A stretch of DNA of 64,000 bases from an uncultured Eubacterium sp. (GTDB taxonomy: Bacteria; Bacillota; Clostridia; Lachnospirales; Lachnospiraceae): the NCBI GenBank assembly GCA_910586225.1, contig CAJUIL010000005.1:1-64000 (forward strand). The letters are read 5' to 3'. A program made the translations under genes and the position numbers. Positions 51,994 to 60,886 of the stretch are shown piece by piece (position 1 is the first letter of the stretch; each line of letters opens with the position of its first letter). Below the pieces are notes generated by a model. It did not search any database. It was not told where the DNA came from and worked only from the letters and a program-made list of their open reading frames with translations.

Positions 51994-52506
51994 ATGTATG
52001 ATTATCGGATTATCGGGCAGGTTGTAAGAAAACCGAAGGCAATGTCCGGAGTGCTGAAAAAGATGATGGTTTTTTTTGCAGTTGTTTTTCTGCTGCTTGG
52101 GATCATGATATCACAAGGATTTATGCTGCCGGGATTTCTGCTTGTTGTGCTTTACTTTAGTTACAGTGTATTAAGCCAGCGGGAGTATGAGTATGTGCTG
52201 GAGGGACAGACGCTTACGATCGATGTGATCTTAGGAAAGCGCTACCGCAGGACGGCGCATATCTTGGAGCTGAACACGATGGAGGCTACGGCGCCGAGCC
52301 GGCATGAAGCAGTTGCCAGATACCGGAAGGATACTGGAACGATACGGCTTCCAAAGTATGATTATACTTCTTATGAAGAGGATACGCCGTTCTATACGAT
52401 GATCGTAATGGAAAACAGGCAGAAGATCAAGCTGCTTTTGGACCTCAGCGAGGAGATGCTGCAGGCGTTGAAAAGAAGTTATCCGGACAAGGTGTTTTTG
52501 TCCTGA
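51994..52506 (+). CDS. membrane-anchored hypothetical protein in the lacto-N-biose locus
   Basis: No family was recognised with certainty in this 170-residue protein. It has two adjacent N-terminal membrane helices (VFFAVVFLLLGIMISQGFM, then FLLVVLYFSYSVL) and a cytoplasmic C-terminal domain rich in beta strands (YEYVLEGQTLTIDVILGKRY RR), reminiscent of PH-like domains of bacterial membrane proteins. It starts 11 bases after the GH112 stop with AAGGAGTG, so it is co-transcribed. The domain ends with ALKRSYPDKVF. A regulatory or scaffolding role is a guess. Confidence 0.7.
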   Translation: MYDYRIIGQVVRKPKAMSGVLKKMMVFFAVVFLLLGIMISQGFMLPGFLLVVLYFSYSVLSQREYEYVLEGQTLTIDVILGKRYRRTAHILELNTMEATAPSRHEAVARYRKDTGTIRLPKYDYTSYEEDTPFYTMIVMENRQKIKLLLDLSEEMLQALKRSYPDKVFLS

Positions 52507-52621
52507 GAAGGTTCCTAAGGTATTTTGACGGAAAAATAAGATTGTTCCTGTTATTATCCAAAATTACCGGTTATTTCTATGTCTATTTTAGATAAAAAAA
52601 TTGTTGTTTTTTCGTCAATAT

Positions 52622-52704
52622 TATGCAAACGCTCTATTTTTGATTAAATATGCAATTTATATAAGCGAATATGCAAACTTTGATCTGGAATGAATTGTTA
52701 TAAT
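52622..52704 (+). promoter_or_regulatory. AraC-type activator sites and promoter of the LNB/GNB importer operon
   Basis: TATGCAA occurs three times in direct orientation: 52622-52628, 52649-52655 and 52670-52676. The last two are 21 bases (two helical turns) apart, the usual spacing of AraC half-sites, and the last abuts the -35 position of a TATAAT box at 52699-52704 that lacks a good -35. An AraC family gene lies at the end of this operon on the opposite strand. Confidence 0.6.
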
Positions 52705-52744
52705 AAACCTGTCGAAAATAATTATCTAAAGGAGGATAATAAGT

Positions 52745-54160
52745 ATGAAAAAGAAATTATTTGCAGCTTTACTTGCTGGTATGATGGTAGTATCCGCAGC
52801 AGCCTGTGGAAGTGGTGATGATGGGGCAGCTGGCGATGACGCAGCCGACAAAAATAACGAGGCAACTGGCGATGACGCGACCGGTGATGATGCGGCGACT
52901 GGCGATGACGCTGCAACCGGCGACGATGCAAGCACAGGAGATTCTGAGGGCAGCTCTTCAGGCAGCGGCAAGCTGACTGTATGGGCTTGGGATCAGACCT
53001 TTAATATCAAGGCTATGAACCTTGCAGCAGAGCAGTATAAAAAAGATCATCCGGATTTTGAGCTTGAGGTAGTGGAGACATCTTCAGACGACTGCCAGAC
53101 AAAGCTTACAACTTGCGCAAATGCAGGAGATTTCAGCACTATGCCGGATATCGTGCTGATGCAGGATAACAGCTATCAGAAATTCTTAAAGAGCTATCCG
53201 GAAGCGTTTACCGATCTGACAGACTGCGGCATTAACTGGGATGATTTTGCAGCATTAAAGCAGAGTTATTCTATGGCAGACGGAAAGCATTATGGTGTAC
53301 CGTATGACAACGGTGTATGCGCAGCTTTCTATCGCACGGATGTTCTGGAAGAGGCTGGTTATAAGATTGACGACCTTAAGGACATTACTTGGTCTAAATT
53401 TATCGAGATCGGCCAGGCAGTTCATGAAAAAACAGGTAAATACCTTCTGACAAGCGAAGCGACAGGCGGCGATATCATCATGCTGATGATCCAGTCCTGC
53501 GGTGCGAACTTTGTAAATGAAGAAGGCAAAGCATACATAACAGGCAATGAGATTGCAGAAAAATGTATCGATCTTTACACAGAAATGATTAAGAAGGATG
53601 TTGTAAAGCTTGTAAATAACTGGGATGAATATGTAAAGACTGTAACAGACGGCGAAGCTGCTGGTATTGTAAACGGCAACTGGATGAACGGAACGCTTGT
53701 AGGTATTGAGGATCAGAAGGGTCTGTGGCAGATTACAACGATCCCGAAAGTAGACGGTGTAGATAGCGCTACGAATTATGCGAACAACGGCGGTTCCTCT
53801 TGGTATATTACTACAAACTGCCAGGATAAAGAGCTTGCAATGGACTTCCTGCTGAGTACATTTGGTTCCAGCACAGAATTTTATGACACAATCCTTCCAG
53901 AAACATCTGGTATTGCTTGCTACTTACCGGCAGGTGAATCAGAAGTTTATAATGAGCCAGTAGAATTTTATGGCGGACAGCCGATCTACTCTACATTAGT
54001 AGAATACTCTTCTAATATACCGGAATTTACAAAGACTCCGTACCACTATGAAGCAAGAGAAGCTGTAAATACGGCAATCATCAATATCGTAAACGGTACT
54101 GCAAAAGAAGACGCTTTGCAGGAAGCACAGGAAACACTTGAATTTAAGATGGCAGAGTAA
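52745..54160 (+). CDS. ABC transporter substrate-binding lipoprotein, probably for lacto-N-biose/galacto-N-biose
   Basis: This 471-residue solute-binding protein has a lipoprotein signal (KKKLFAALLAGMMVVSAAAC, lipidated Cys21) and then an unusually long acidic linker to about residue 76 built of repeated (A)TGDDA units. The mature family 1 fold starts LTVWAWDQTFNIKAMNLAAE and includes MLMIQSCGANFVNEEGKAYI and GIVNGNWMNGTLVGI. It is downstream of NahK and GH112, so it probably delivers the GH112 substrate. AAAGGAGG precedes the ATG. It is followed by a hairpin-rich 180-base spacer before the permeases. The substrate is inferred from context. Confidence 0.92.
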   Translation: MKKKLFAALLAGMMVVSAAACGSGDDGAAGDDAADKNNEATGDDATGDDAATGDDAATGDDASTGDSEGSSSGSGKLTVWAWDQTFNIKAMNLAAEQYKKDHPDFELEVVETSSDDCQTKLTTCANAGDFSTMPDIVLMQDNSYQKFLKSYPEAFTDLTDCGINWDDFAALKQSYSMADGKHYGVPYDNGVCAAFYRTDVLEEAGYKIDDLKDITWSKFIEIGQAVHEKTGKYLLTSEATGGDIIMLMIQSCGANFVNEEGKAYITGNEIAEKCIDLYTEMIKKDVVKLVNNWDEYVKTVTDGEAAGIVNGNWMNGTLVGIEDQKGLWQITTIPKVDGVDSATNYANNGGSSWYITTNCQDKELAMDFLLSTFGSSTEFYDTILPETSGIACYLPAGESEVYNEPVEFYGGQPIYSTLVEYSSNIPEFTKTPYHYEAREAVNTAIINIVNGTAKEDALQEAQETLEFKMAE

Positions 54161-54232
54161 TTGTCTGTAATCCAAATGACAGTGTATAGGCTGCGTTTAC
54201 AGACATTTAGCGCTGTGTAAGACGGGCGCTTG

Positions 54233-54262
54233 ATACGGGGAACTAAGAACAGTTCCCCGTAT
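54233..54262 (+). repeat. intercistronic hairpin between binding protein and permease genes
   Basis: ATACGGGGAACT (54233-54244) pairs perfectly with AGTTCCCCGTAT (54251-54262), loop of six bases. A second dyad, AAGCTCTT (54271-54278) with AAGAGCTT (54281-54288), follows at once. The T content after the first stem is low, so processing, stabilisation or partial termination are all possible. Confidence 0.8.
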
Positions 54263-54340
54263 TCATTCAAAAGCTCTTTGAAGAGCTTGGTAACAGCTTT
54301 GTCTGACGGGCTGTTATTGAATAAGAGGGGAGGTATTTTT

Positions 54341-55240
54341 GTGAACGCAAATAAAAGAGGCATGACGCTGATCACAAAGCAAAGAATTGCCGGCTGGACA
54401 TTTTTAACACCGGCAGCGCTGATGATCGCGGTTATGAGTTTTTACCCGATGGTCCAGGCATTTATTATTTCCCTGCAGACCGGAACGGGTGCAAATATGA
54501 GGTTCGCAGAGCCAATATTTAACAATTATAAGAGGATTCTTGCTGATAAAGTATTTCAGCAGTCTATCATCAATACGTTTATGTATCTGCTGATACAAGT
54601 GCCGATCATGCTGCTTCTTGCAATCCTGCTGGCACAGCTGTTAAATAATCAGCAGTTAAGATTCAAAGGCTTATTCCGTACTTGTGTATTTCTTCCATGT
54701 GCAACATCGCTTGTTTCTTATGCTATTATTTTCCGTTCACTATTTGCACAGGAAGGACTGATCAATACCATTCTGGTAAACCTGCATATTCTGGACAGGG
54801 GATACAATTTCCTGGGCAATTCCTTGAGCGCGAAATTTGTGATCATTATTGCTCTTGTCTGGAGATGGACTGGGTACAATATGGTATTTTACCTGGCCGG
54901 TCTGCAAAATATTGAATATTCTGTATATGAGGCAGCCAAGATCGACGGAGCGAACGGATGGAAAACATTCTGGCGTATTACGGTTCCGCTGTTGAAGCCT
55001 ACGATCATTATGACGGTTATTACTTCGATCAACGGTACATTGCAGCTCTTCGATGAGTCCGTAAACCTGACGAAGGGTGGGCCTGCAAATTCGACGATCA
55101 CAATGTCTCATTATGTTTATAATACATGCTTTATCAATGTCCCGAATTTCGGCTATGCTTCCGCGATGGCGTTTTTGATTTTCCTGATGGTAGCTATTCT
55201 GGCATTGATCAATTTGAAAGTAGGTGATACGCGTGATTAA
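54341..55240 (+). CDS. sugar ABC transporter permease (first subunit)
   Basis: The 299-residue permease has six membrane helices (WTFLTPAALMIAVMSFYPMV first) and the EAA motif YSVYEAAKIDGANGWKTFWR ITVPL. GTG 54341 is the preferred start: AGGGGAGG lies 8 bases before it and the protein then begins VNANKRGMTL. The frame is open upstream to 54230, but this stretch is occupied by the intercistronic hairpins. It overlaps the second permease by eight bases. Confidence 0.93.
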   Translation: MNANKRGMTLITKQRIAGWTFLTPAALMIAVMSFYPMVQAFIISLQTGTGANMRFAEPIFNNYKRILADKVFQQSIINTFMYLLIQVPIMLLLAILLAQLLNNQQLRFKGLFRTCVFLPCATSLVSYAIIFRSLFAQEGLINTILVNLHILDRGYNFLGNSLSAKFVIIIALVWRWTGYNMVFYLAGLQNIEYSVYEAAKIDGANGWKTFWRITVPLLKPTIIMTVITSINGTLQLFDESVNLTKGGPANSTITMSHYVYNTCFINVPNFGYASAMAFLIFLMVAILALINLKVGDTRD

Positions 55241-56060
55241 GAAAAACAATTCCATGATCCAGCGCAGACTGATACCAACTTATATTTTTCTTACGATTGT
55301 ATCTATAATATCCGTATTTCCGCTCTATTGGATGATCTCTGCGGCTACGAATACATCTACGGATATTTCCAGAGGGCGTATCCTGCCAGGTACGCATTTT
55401 ATCGAAAATTTTAAAAACCTGACGAGCCAGCAGCCGCTGTGGCGCGCGCTTGGAAATTCATTTCTGTATGCTTTTGTGACAACGGTTGTCTGCTTACTGA
55501 TCTGTTCGATCGCAGGCTATGGATTTGAAATCTATAATGATAAATGGAAAGATAAGCTGTTTTCCATCCTGCTGCTTGCGATGATGGTGCCGCAGGTAGC
55601 GACAATGGTACCGCTGTTCCAAATGTTTTCCAAGGCAAAGCTGTTGAATACGACGCTTGGATTTATTCTGCCGATGATATCGACGCCGTTTATGATTATG
55701 ATGTTCCGACAGCACGCGAGGTCGTTTCCGATCGATATTATTGAGGCTGCCAGGATTGACGGGTTAAACGAGGTACAGATCTTCTTCCGTATGTTTATGC
55801 CAACGATGAAATCTACCTATGCGGCTGCTGCGGTAATCACGTTTATGAATGCGTGGAACTCCTATTTGTGGCCGAAGGTTATTATGACCGACAATAAATC
55901 CTTGACGATGCCGATGCTTATTGCAAACCTGATCACAGGCTATGTGATCGATTATGGAATGCTGATGTGCGGTGTATTGTTCTGCTCGATCCCTACGATG
56001 ATCATTTTCTTCGTATTGCAGAAGCAGTTTGCAGAAGGTATTACCGGAGCAGTAAAATAA
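55233..56060 (+). CDS. sugar ABC transporter permease (second subunit)
   Basis: The 275-residue MalG-type permease has six helices (LIPTYIFLTIVSIISVFPLY first) and the EAA motif DIIEAARIDGLNEVQIFFRM FMP. GTG 55233, inside the end of the first permease gene, has TAGGTGAT as a ribosome binding site; GTG 55224 is the alternative. It ends the importer operon and converges on the AraC gene with 8 bases between stops. The ATPase is not encoded here. Confidence 0.93.
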   Translation: MIKKNNSMIQRRLIPTYIFLTIVSIISVFPLYWMISAATNTSTDISRGRILPGTHFIENFKNLTSQQPLWRALGNSFLYAFVTTVVCLLICSIAGYGFEIYNDKWKDKLFSILLLAMMVPQVATMVPLFQMFSKAKLLNTTLGFILPMISTPFMIMMFRQHARSFPIDIIEAARIDGLNEVQIFFRMFMPTMKSTYAAAAVITFMNAWNSYLWPKVIMTDNKSLTMPMLIANLITGYVIDYGMLMCGVLFCSIPTMIIFFVLQKQFAEGITGAVK

Positions 56061-56068
56061 AGAAGGCT

Positions 56069-57001
56069 TTACCATCCATCTTCCATATGGATCTGGGATT
56101 TTAAAAGCTGCTGTTCATAATTATCCGGGCACTTGCGCCATTCATTTGGTGAAGTGCCCATAACTTTCTTAAAGTTTCTGATAAAAGTGGAAAATGTGGC
56201 AAAGCCGCATTTATTCGCAATATCTGTGACAAATTCATCGGTGCGCTTTAGCAGCTCGCAGGCTGCGCGGATGCGTACCAAGTTGATATATTCCATCGGA
56301 CCCATATTCATATAAGAAGAAAATATCTTACGAAAATGCGATTCGCTCAGATGGCAGTTTGCTGCTAACTCCTGGATTTTCAATGGTTCCATATAGTGCA
56401 TGGAAATAAAATCAAGTGACTGCGCGATGGGAACGGTTTCTTTTGGCGGCAGCTTTTCGGGCAGGCGGATTTCCGTGTTTTCCCTTGCGATACTGATGAG
56501 CAGCACGGTCAATTCTGCCATTGCTTCCTCCAGATAAAAATCTTCCTTCGTACGCATCAGATCCAAGACGGCGCGGATTGCCTTTCCGATTTTCGGGCTT
56601 TCTGCTTCCGGCTTTAGATATGCCTTGGAGTTGATCCGGGAGGTCATTTGGCTGATGCGCCGGATACCGCTTTGGCAGGTTTGACTAAGCAGCATCTCAA
56701 TATCAACAAACAAATATTCCCAACTGCTGTCTGTTCCTGGTTCACTGTTTGTCGTGTGCAGGCAATTTTGCGGAATAACAGTAAAGTAGTTTTTATGATA
56801 GCGGTGCTCCTCTGTACCGATCGCAAGCGTTCCGGTACCGTCATAGCAATAGCCGATTTCCAGGTAATTGTGGAAATGCAGGTAATCGATGCCTTTTCCG
56901 TACTGCTGCCTCCAGCTTTCTCCGAACAATGCCAGAAATGGAATATCATTTGGCATTTTATAATATCTAAATTCAATTTTTGATGTTCCCCTGTTTGGCA
57001 T
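56069..57001 (-). CDS. AraC family transcriptional regulator of the LNB/GNB locus
   Basis: The 310-residue protein has an N-terminal cupin domain (YLHFHNYLEIGYCYDGTGTL, YHKNYFTVIPQNCLH, WEYLFVDIE) and a C-terminal double helix-turn-helix (KIQELAANCHLSESHFRKIF, VTDIANKCGFATFSTFIRNF, MGTSPNEWRK). ATG at 57001 follows AAAAGGAG; the frame is open to 57304 but that extension lies antisense to the MATE gene spacer and is not family-like. It converges on the importer operon and is the natural candidate to bind the TATGCAA direct repeats at 52622-52676. Confidence 0.92.
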   Translation of the reverse strand: MPNRGTSKIEFRYYKMPNDIPFLALFGESWRQQYGKGIDYLHFHNYLEIGYCYDGTGTLAIGTEEHRYHKNYFTVIPQNCLHTTNSEPGTDSSWEYLFVDIEMLLSQTCQSGIRRISQMTSRINSKAYLKPEAESPKIGKAIRAVLDLMRTKEDFYLEEAMAELTVLLISIARENTEIRLPEKLPPKETVPIAQSLDFISMHYMEPLKIQELAANCHLSESHFRKIFSSYMNMGPMEYINLVRIRAACELLKRTDEFVTDIANKCGFATFSTFIRNFKKVMGTSPNEWRKCPDNYEQQLLKSQIHMEDGW

Positions 57002-57065
57002 AACGCGCAGGCTCCTTTTCAATATCGTAAAATTACTTCTAGTATAGCAGATGATAGGAGCCGTT

Positions 57066-58430
57066 TCAATAAAATTTTTCCTGCGCTGTTGTCTGCCGCA
57101 GCTTGCGCATACTATAGTAAAAGCTGAAAAACAGTACGATGTCGGCTCCTGCCCAGGCAGCGATCTCTGCGTAAAAAATGCCGTCTCGTCCGAGCGCCAG
57201 CGGCAGCAGCAGGGCGGCCGCGGTACGCATGGCAAATTCCGCGCAGCCGGAAACCATCGGCAGTACGGTATTTCCAAGCCCTTGAATGCAGGAGCGTGTG
57301 ACATGGAGGTAATACAATACCGGCAGGAAGAGACTCATGATAAATAAGTAATGATAAGCGATAGCGAGCGTATCAGCCGTCGTCTTTTTATCTCCATTGA
57401 TAAAGCACAGCAAGATCCATTTTCCGGCAAAGATCATGACCGCGGCAATGACTGCAGAGGTGATGAGCGCTATGACGAGTGCTTCCCGATAGCCTTTGCG
57501 GATGCGGGAAGGCTTTCCTGCGCCGAGGTTTTGCCCAGTGTAGGTCGTCATGGAGAAGCCGTAGGAGGTTGCCGCCACTTCCAGCATACCGTACAGCTTG
57601 TTCGTAGCGGTAAAGCCTGCGATAAAAGCAACGCCGAAGCCGTTGACAACAGACTGCACGATCATACCGCCGACCGAAATGACAAAGTTCTGGAACGCCA
57701 TTGGTGTGCCGAGCTTCATCAGACGCATATGCAGCCCTGTATGAATATCAAGATCCTCCCGCTGGAATTTTAAAATGTCAATACGCATCATTTTAAATAA
57801 GCAGAACAAGCTGGAGCAAAGCTGTGCCAATACGGTAGCAGCCGCCGCTCCGAATACGCCAAGCTGCAGTACCGGAACAAATAAGAGATCCAGCCCGATA
57901 TTGATGAAGGAAGCGCAGATCATCGCATACAGCGGTGTTTTGCCGTCACCGAGCGAACGCAGGATAGAGGCAAACAGGTTGTAAGCCATAACGACCGGAA
58001 TGCCCCAGAACATCGTGCGCATATACAGCATCGTATTTGCCCAGACAGAATCCGGCGTATGCAGCATCTCCAGCATCCATGCAGCGAAAAGCTGTCCTCC
58101 GGCAAGCATAATGACAGCGCTTGCCGCAGATAAAAAAGCGGAATTGACAATGACATTACGCAGCCTTTTGTACTGTCCGGCTCCGAAGTCTTGGGACATC
58201 TGGATACCGAAGCCCTGCGTAAAGCCTTGGATCATGCCCTGCATCATCCAGATGATCCATTCGGCGGCGCCGACAGCTGCGATACCGGATACGCCGAGCA
58301 CTTGCCCGACAATGGCGGCATCCGCAATCGTATAAAACTGCTGAAATAGGTTGCCGAGCATCAGCGGCAAGGCAAAAGAGAGGATCAGACGACCCGGTGG
58401 TCCAGAAGTCATATTGCGCAGAGTTGGCAT
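57066..58430 (-). CDS. MATE family efflux transporter
   Basis: The 454-residue protein has twelve membrane helices and MATE features: GPPGRLILSFALPLMLGNLF QQFYTIADAAIVGQ near the start, GFGIQMSQDFGA, and the second-half repeat starting near VISVGGMIVQSVVNGFG. Such carriers export drugs or metabolites with Na+ or H+. ATG at 58430 has AAAGGAG 9 bases upstream; an ATG at 58448 overlaps that site and is less likely. The substrate is unknown. Confidence 0.93.
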   Translation of the reverse strand: MPTLRNMTSGPPGRLILSFALPLMLGNLFQQFYTIADAAIVGQVLGVSGIAAVGAAEWIIWMMQGMIQGFTQGFGIQMSQDFGAGQYKRLRNVIVNSAFLSAASAVIMLAGGQLFAAWMLEMLHTPDSVWANTMLYMRTMFWGIPVVMAYNLFASILRSLGDGKTPLYAMICASFINIGLDLLFVPVLQLGVFGAAAATVLAQLCSSLFCLFKMMRIDILKFQREDLDIHTGLHMRLMKLGTPMAFQNFVISVGGMIVQSVVNGFGVAFIAGFTATNKLYGMLEVAATSYGFSMTTYTGQNLGAGKPSRIRKGYREALVIALITSAVIAAVMIFAGKWILLCFINGDKKTTADTLAIAYHYLFIMSLFLPVLYYLHVTRSCIQGLGNTVLPMVSGCAEFAMRTAAALLLPLALGRDGIFYAEIAAWAGADIVLFFSFYYSMRKLRQTTAQEKFY

Positions 58431-58636
58431 GGCGGTAGCTCCTTTCATGAAAGAGTTTCGTTTGTTGCGATAAATGGTTAATGCGGATATGATACCATAG
58501 GAATTGGCGAAATGCCAGAGGTTTTTGAAAAAATGTTTGCGGAATTATCTATTGTGAAGGCAGGAAAACTATGATAAGGTGGAGACAGAAGGACTTTTGC
58601 GGGATTCGTGCGGATCAGGGAAAGGAGAAACGGAAA

Positions 58637-60229
58637 ATGGGAAGGTTTGTCAATCCGGGCAACCGTGCATTTGCGGTGGCTCTTCGTTCGGAAATCTATA
58701 TCGATAAAACAGGGCTGATCGAATATACAAATAGAGTGCTGGATACAAAGCAGGCTTTGATCTGCAACAGCAGGCCGCGCCGTTTCGGAAAATCAACGAC
58801 GGCTGATATGCTTACAGCATATTATTGCAGGGGATGCGATTCAAGGCAAATGTTTTCCGGACTATCCATTAGCAGGACGGAAGGTTTTTCGAGGCATCTG
58901 AACCAGTATGATGTTATTCACTTTGACGTACAATGGTGCTCGGAGCCTGCGGGAGGAGCGTCCAAAGTCGTTTCTTATATGAAAAAAAGTGTGATTGAAG
59001 AGCTGCGGGAGGAATATGCGGGGATTCTGCCAGACGAAACAACTTCGCTTGCCGATGCTCTTTCTTATTTGAATTTCACAGCGGGTAAGAAATTTATTGT
59101 GATCATAGATGAGTGGGATGTGCTGATTCGCGACGAGGCTGCAAACATAGATGTGCAGGAAGAATACATCAGCTTTCTCCGCGGGCTGTTCAAAGGTACG
59201 GAGCCTACGAAATATCTGCATCTTGCATATTTGACAGGAATCCTGCCGATCAAAAAGTTAAGGACACAATCCGCTCTGAATAATTTTATGCAATTTACCA
59301 TGATAAATCCGGGGGTGCTTGCGCCGTATGTTGGATTTACAGAAGATGAGGTCAGGACTCTTTGTAAGGTCTATGACAGGGATTTTGAGAAAGTAAGATA
59401 CTGGTATGACGGATATCGTCTTGGAGACTACCATGTGTACAATCCGAATGCGGTTGTATGCTTGATGCTGCAAGGCGATTACCAAAGCTACTGGTCAGAC
59501 ACGGCTGCTTACGAATCGATTGCACATTTGATTAATATGGATTTTGACGGTTTAAAAACAGCGGTCATTACGATGCTGTCAGGTGAATGTGTGAACATTC
59601 GAACAAATACGTATCAGAATGACATGGTTACGTTTAAAAATAAAGATGACATTCTTACTGCGCTGATACATCTTGGGTATCTTGCTTATGACCGGAAAAA
59701 CCAGACTGCGCTGATTCCGAATGAAGAGATACGAAGCGAGTTTTCTCAGCTATTGGAGGAGAACAGATGGAGTGAATTTTTGCAGCTTCAAAGAGAATCC
59801 GATGAGCTTTTGGAGGCAACTTTGGAAATGGATGGTAAGGCAGTAGCGGAAAAGATAGAGAAGATCCATAATGAATACGCATCTGTGATACAGTATAATA
59901 ATGAAAATGCTTTGAGCAGCGTACTGGCGATCGCCTATTTAAGTGCTATGCGGTATTATTACAAGCCAGTGCGAGAAATGCCGACAGGAAGAGGGTTTGC
60001 TGATTTTGTATTTCTTCCGAAGGCAGAATACGCAGGCAGCTATCCGGTGCTTCTGACCGAACTGAAATGGGATAAAAATGTGCAGGCAGCGATTTGTCAA
60101 ATAAAAGAAAGAAGATATCCTGATGCATTGGAATCGTATGCAGGTCATATTTTGCTTGTTGGTATCAGTTATGATAAAAAGAGCAAGGAGCATTCTTGTG
60201 TGATCGAAGCATTTTACAGGCAGGATTAA
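58637..60229 (+). CDS. AAA-ATPase-like protein with PD-(D/E)XK-type C-terminal domain
   Basis: The 530-residue protein belongs to the AAA-ATPase_like/PDDEXK_9 architecture common in gut bacteria. The N-terminal ATPase shows YIDKTGLIEYTN, a P-loop-like RPRRFGKST (near residue 52), FIVIIDEWDVLIRDE and a long helical lid. The C-terminal nuclease-like domain has GRGFADFVFLP, then LLTELKWDKNV, giving the D...(E)xK pattern. Members are often multi-copy and are considered mobile or selfish, but their activity is poorly known. ATG 58637 follows AAAGGAG (58621-58627). Confidence 0.85.
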   Translation: MGRFVNPGNRAFAVALRSEIYIDKTGLIEYTNRVLDTKQALICNSRPRRFGKSTTADMLTAYYCRGCDSRQMFSGLSISRTEGFSRHLNQYDVIHFDVQWCSEPAGGASKVVSYMKKSVIEELREEYAGILPDETTSLADALSYLNFTAGKKFIVIIDEWDVLIRDEAANIDVQEEYISFLRGLFKGTEPTKYLHLAYLTGILPIKKLRTQSALNNFMQFTMINPGVLAPYVGFTEDEVRTLCKVYDRDFEKVRYWYDGYRLGDYHVYNPNAVVCLMLQGDYQSYWSDTAAYESIAHLINMDFDGLKTAVITMLSGECVNIRTNTYQNDMVTFKNKDDILTALIHLGYLAYDRKNQTALIPNEEIRSEFSQLLEENRWSEFLQLQRESDELLEATLEMDGKAVAEKIEKIHNEYASVIQYNNENALSSVLAIAYLSAMRYYYKPVREMPTGRGFADFVFLPKAEYAGSYPVLLTELKWDKNVQAAICQIKERRYPDALESYAGHILLVGISYDKKSKEHSCVIEAFYRQD

Positions 60230-60275
60230 CTGGATATGAACATAGCAGTATGAGATATGTGTGATTTCTCAACAA

Positions 60276-60380
60276 GGAGCTGTCAGCGCTAGGGCGTTTC
60301 TTAAAATGCTTTTCGCAAACTGTGAAGCATATCTCACGGAAAGCATTTTTAAGACACGTTTTAAGGCTGCTGGCAGCTCC
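60276..60380. repeat. 105-base long imperfect hairpin
   Basis: GGAGCTGTCAGC (60276-60287) pairs with GCTGGCAGCTCC (60369-60380) and, further in, GGCGTTTCTTAAAATGC (60293-60309) pairs with GCATTTTTAAGACACG (60343-60358), leaving a central loop. The whole is an almost continuous stem-loop between two convergent genes, with a smaller hairpin (GCCTGC/GCAGGC, 60390-60404) next to it. It could be a bidirectional transcription stop, or a repeat-element insertion. Confidence 0.7.
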
Positions 60381-60432
60381 GATTGCAGCGCCTGCTGCGC
60401 AGGCTAGTTAATGGCGTCTGGATCACGTCTGT

Positions 60433-60864
60433 CTATAAATTTGCCAGTGCATCCTGGCAGATGGTATGTATGCCGTTTTTATTCAGCACTTCAATCGCTT
60501 TTTCATTGTCCTCTACCCGCAGTACCATATAAGCGGTTGCTTTTTTCCGCGTCAGAAACGCGTACATATATTCCAGATTCACGCCGCCGTCGCCGAGCAT
60601 TTTTAAAATATGGAACAGGCTTCCCGGTTCGTCCGGCATTTCTACAGCAAGTACAGGCGTTATGGAGGCTACATAGCCTGCCTCCTTTAATATACAGGAT
60701 GTTTTGTATGCATCGTCTACGATAATACGTACAACGCCGAAATCCTGTGCTTCTGCGATGGATAACGCACGCATATCAATTTGCGACTGGTGCAGATATT
60801 CGGTCAGTTCCGCCAGCTTTCCCGGCTTATTTTCTACAAAAATAGATATTTGCTTTACGGTCAT
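60433..60864 (-). CDS. ACT domain protein, partner of phenylacetate-CoA ligase
   Basis: The 143-residue protein consists of two ACT modules (KQISIFVENKPGKLAELTEY and SITPVLAVEMPDEPGSLFHI) and binds small molecules, probably amino acids. In many anaerobes such a gene is paired with phenylacetate-CoA ligase, often with indolepyruvate:ferredoxin oxidoreductase genes, which are absent here. ATG at 60864 follows AGGAGGGGG; it starts 22 bases after the ligase stop, so the two are an operon. Confidence 0.88.
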   Translation of the reverse strand: MTVKQISIFVENKPGKLAELTEYLHQSQIDMRALSIAEAQDFGVVRIIVDDAYKTSCILKEAGYVASITPVLAVEMPDEPGSLFHILKMLGDGGVNLEYMYAFLTRKKATAYMVLRVEDNEKAIEVLNKNGIHTICQDALANL

Positions 60865-60886
60865 AGATCCCCCTCCTGTCTGTTTT

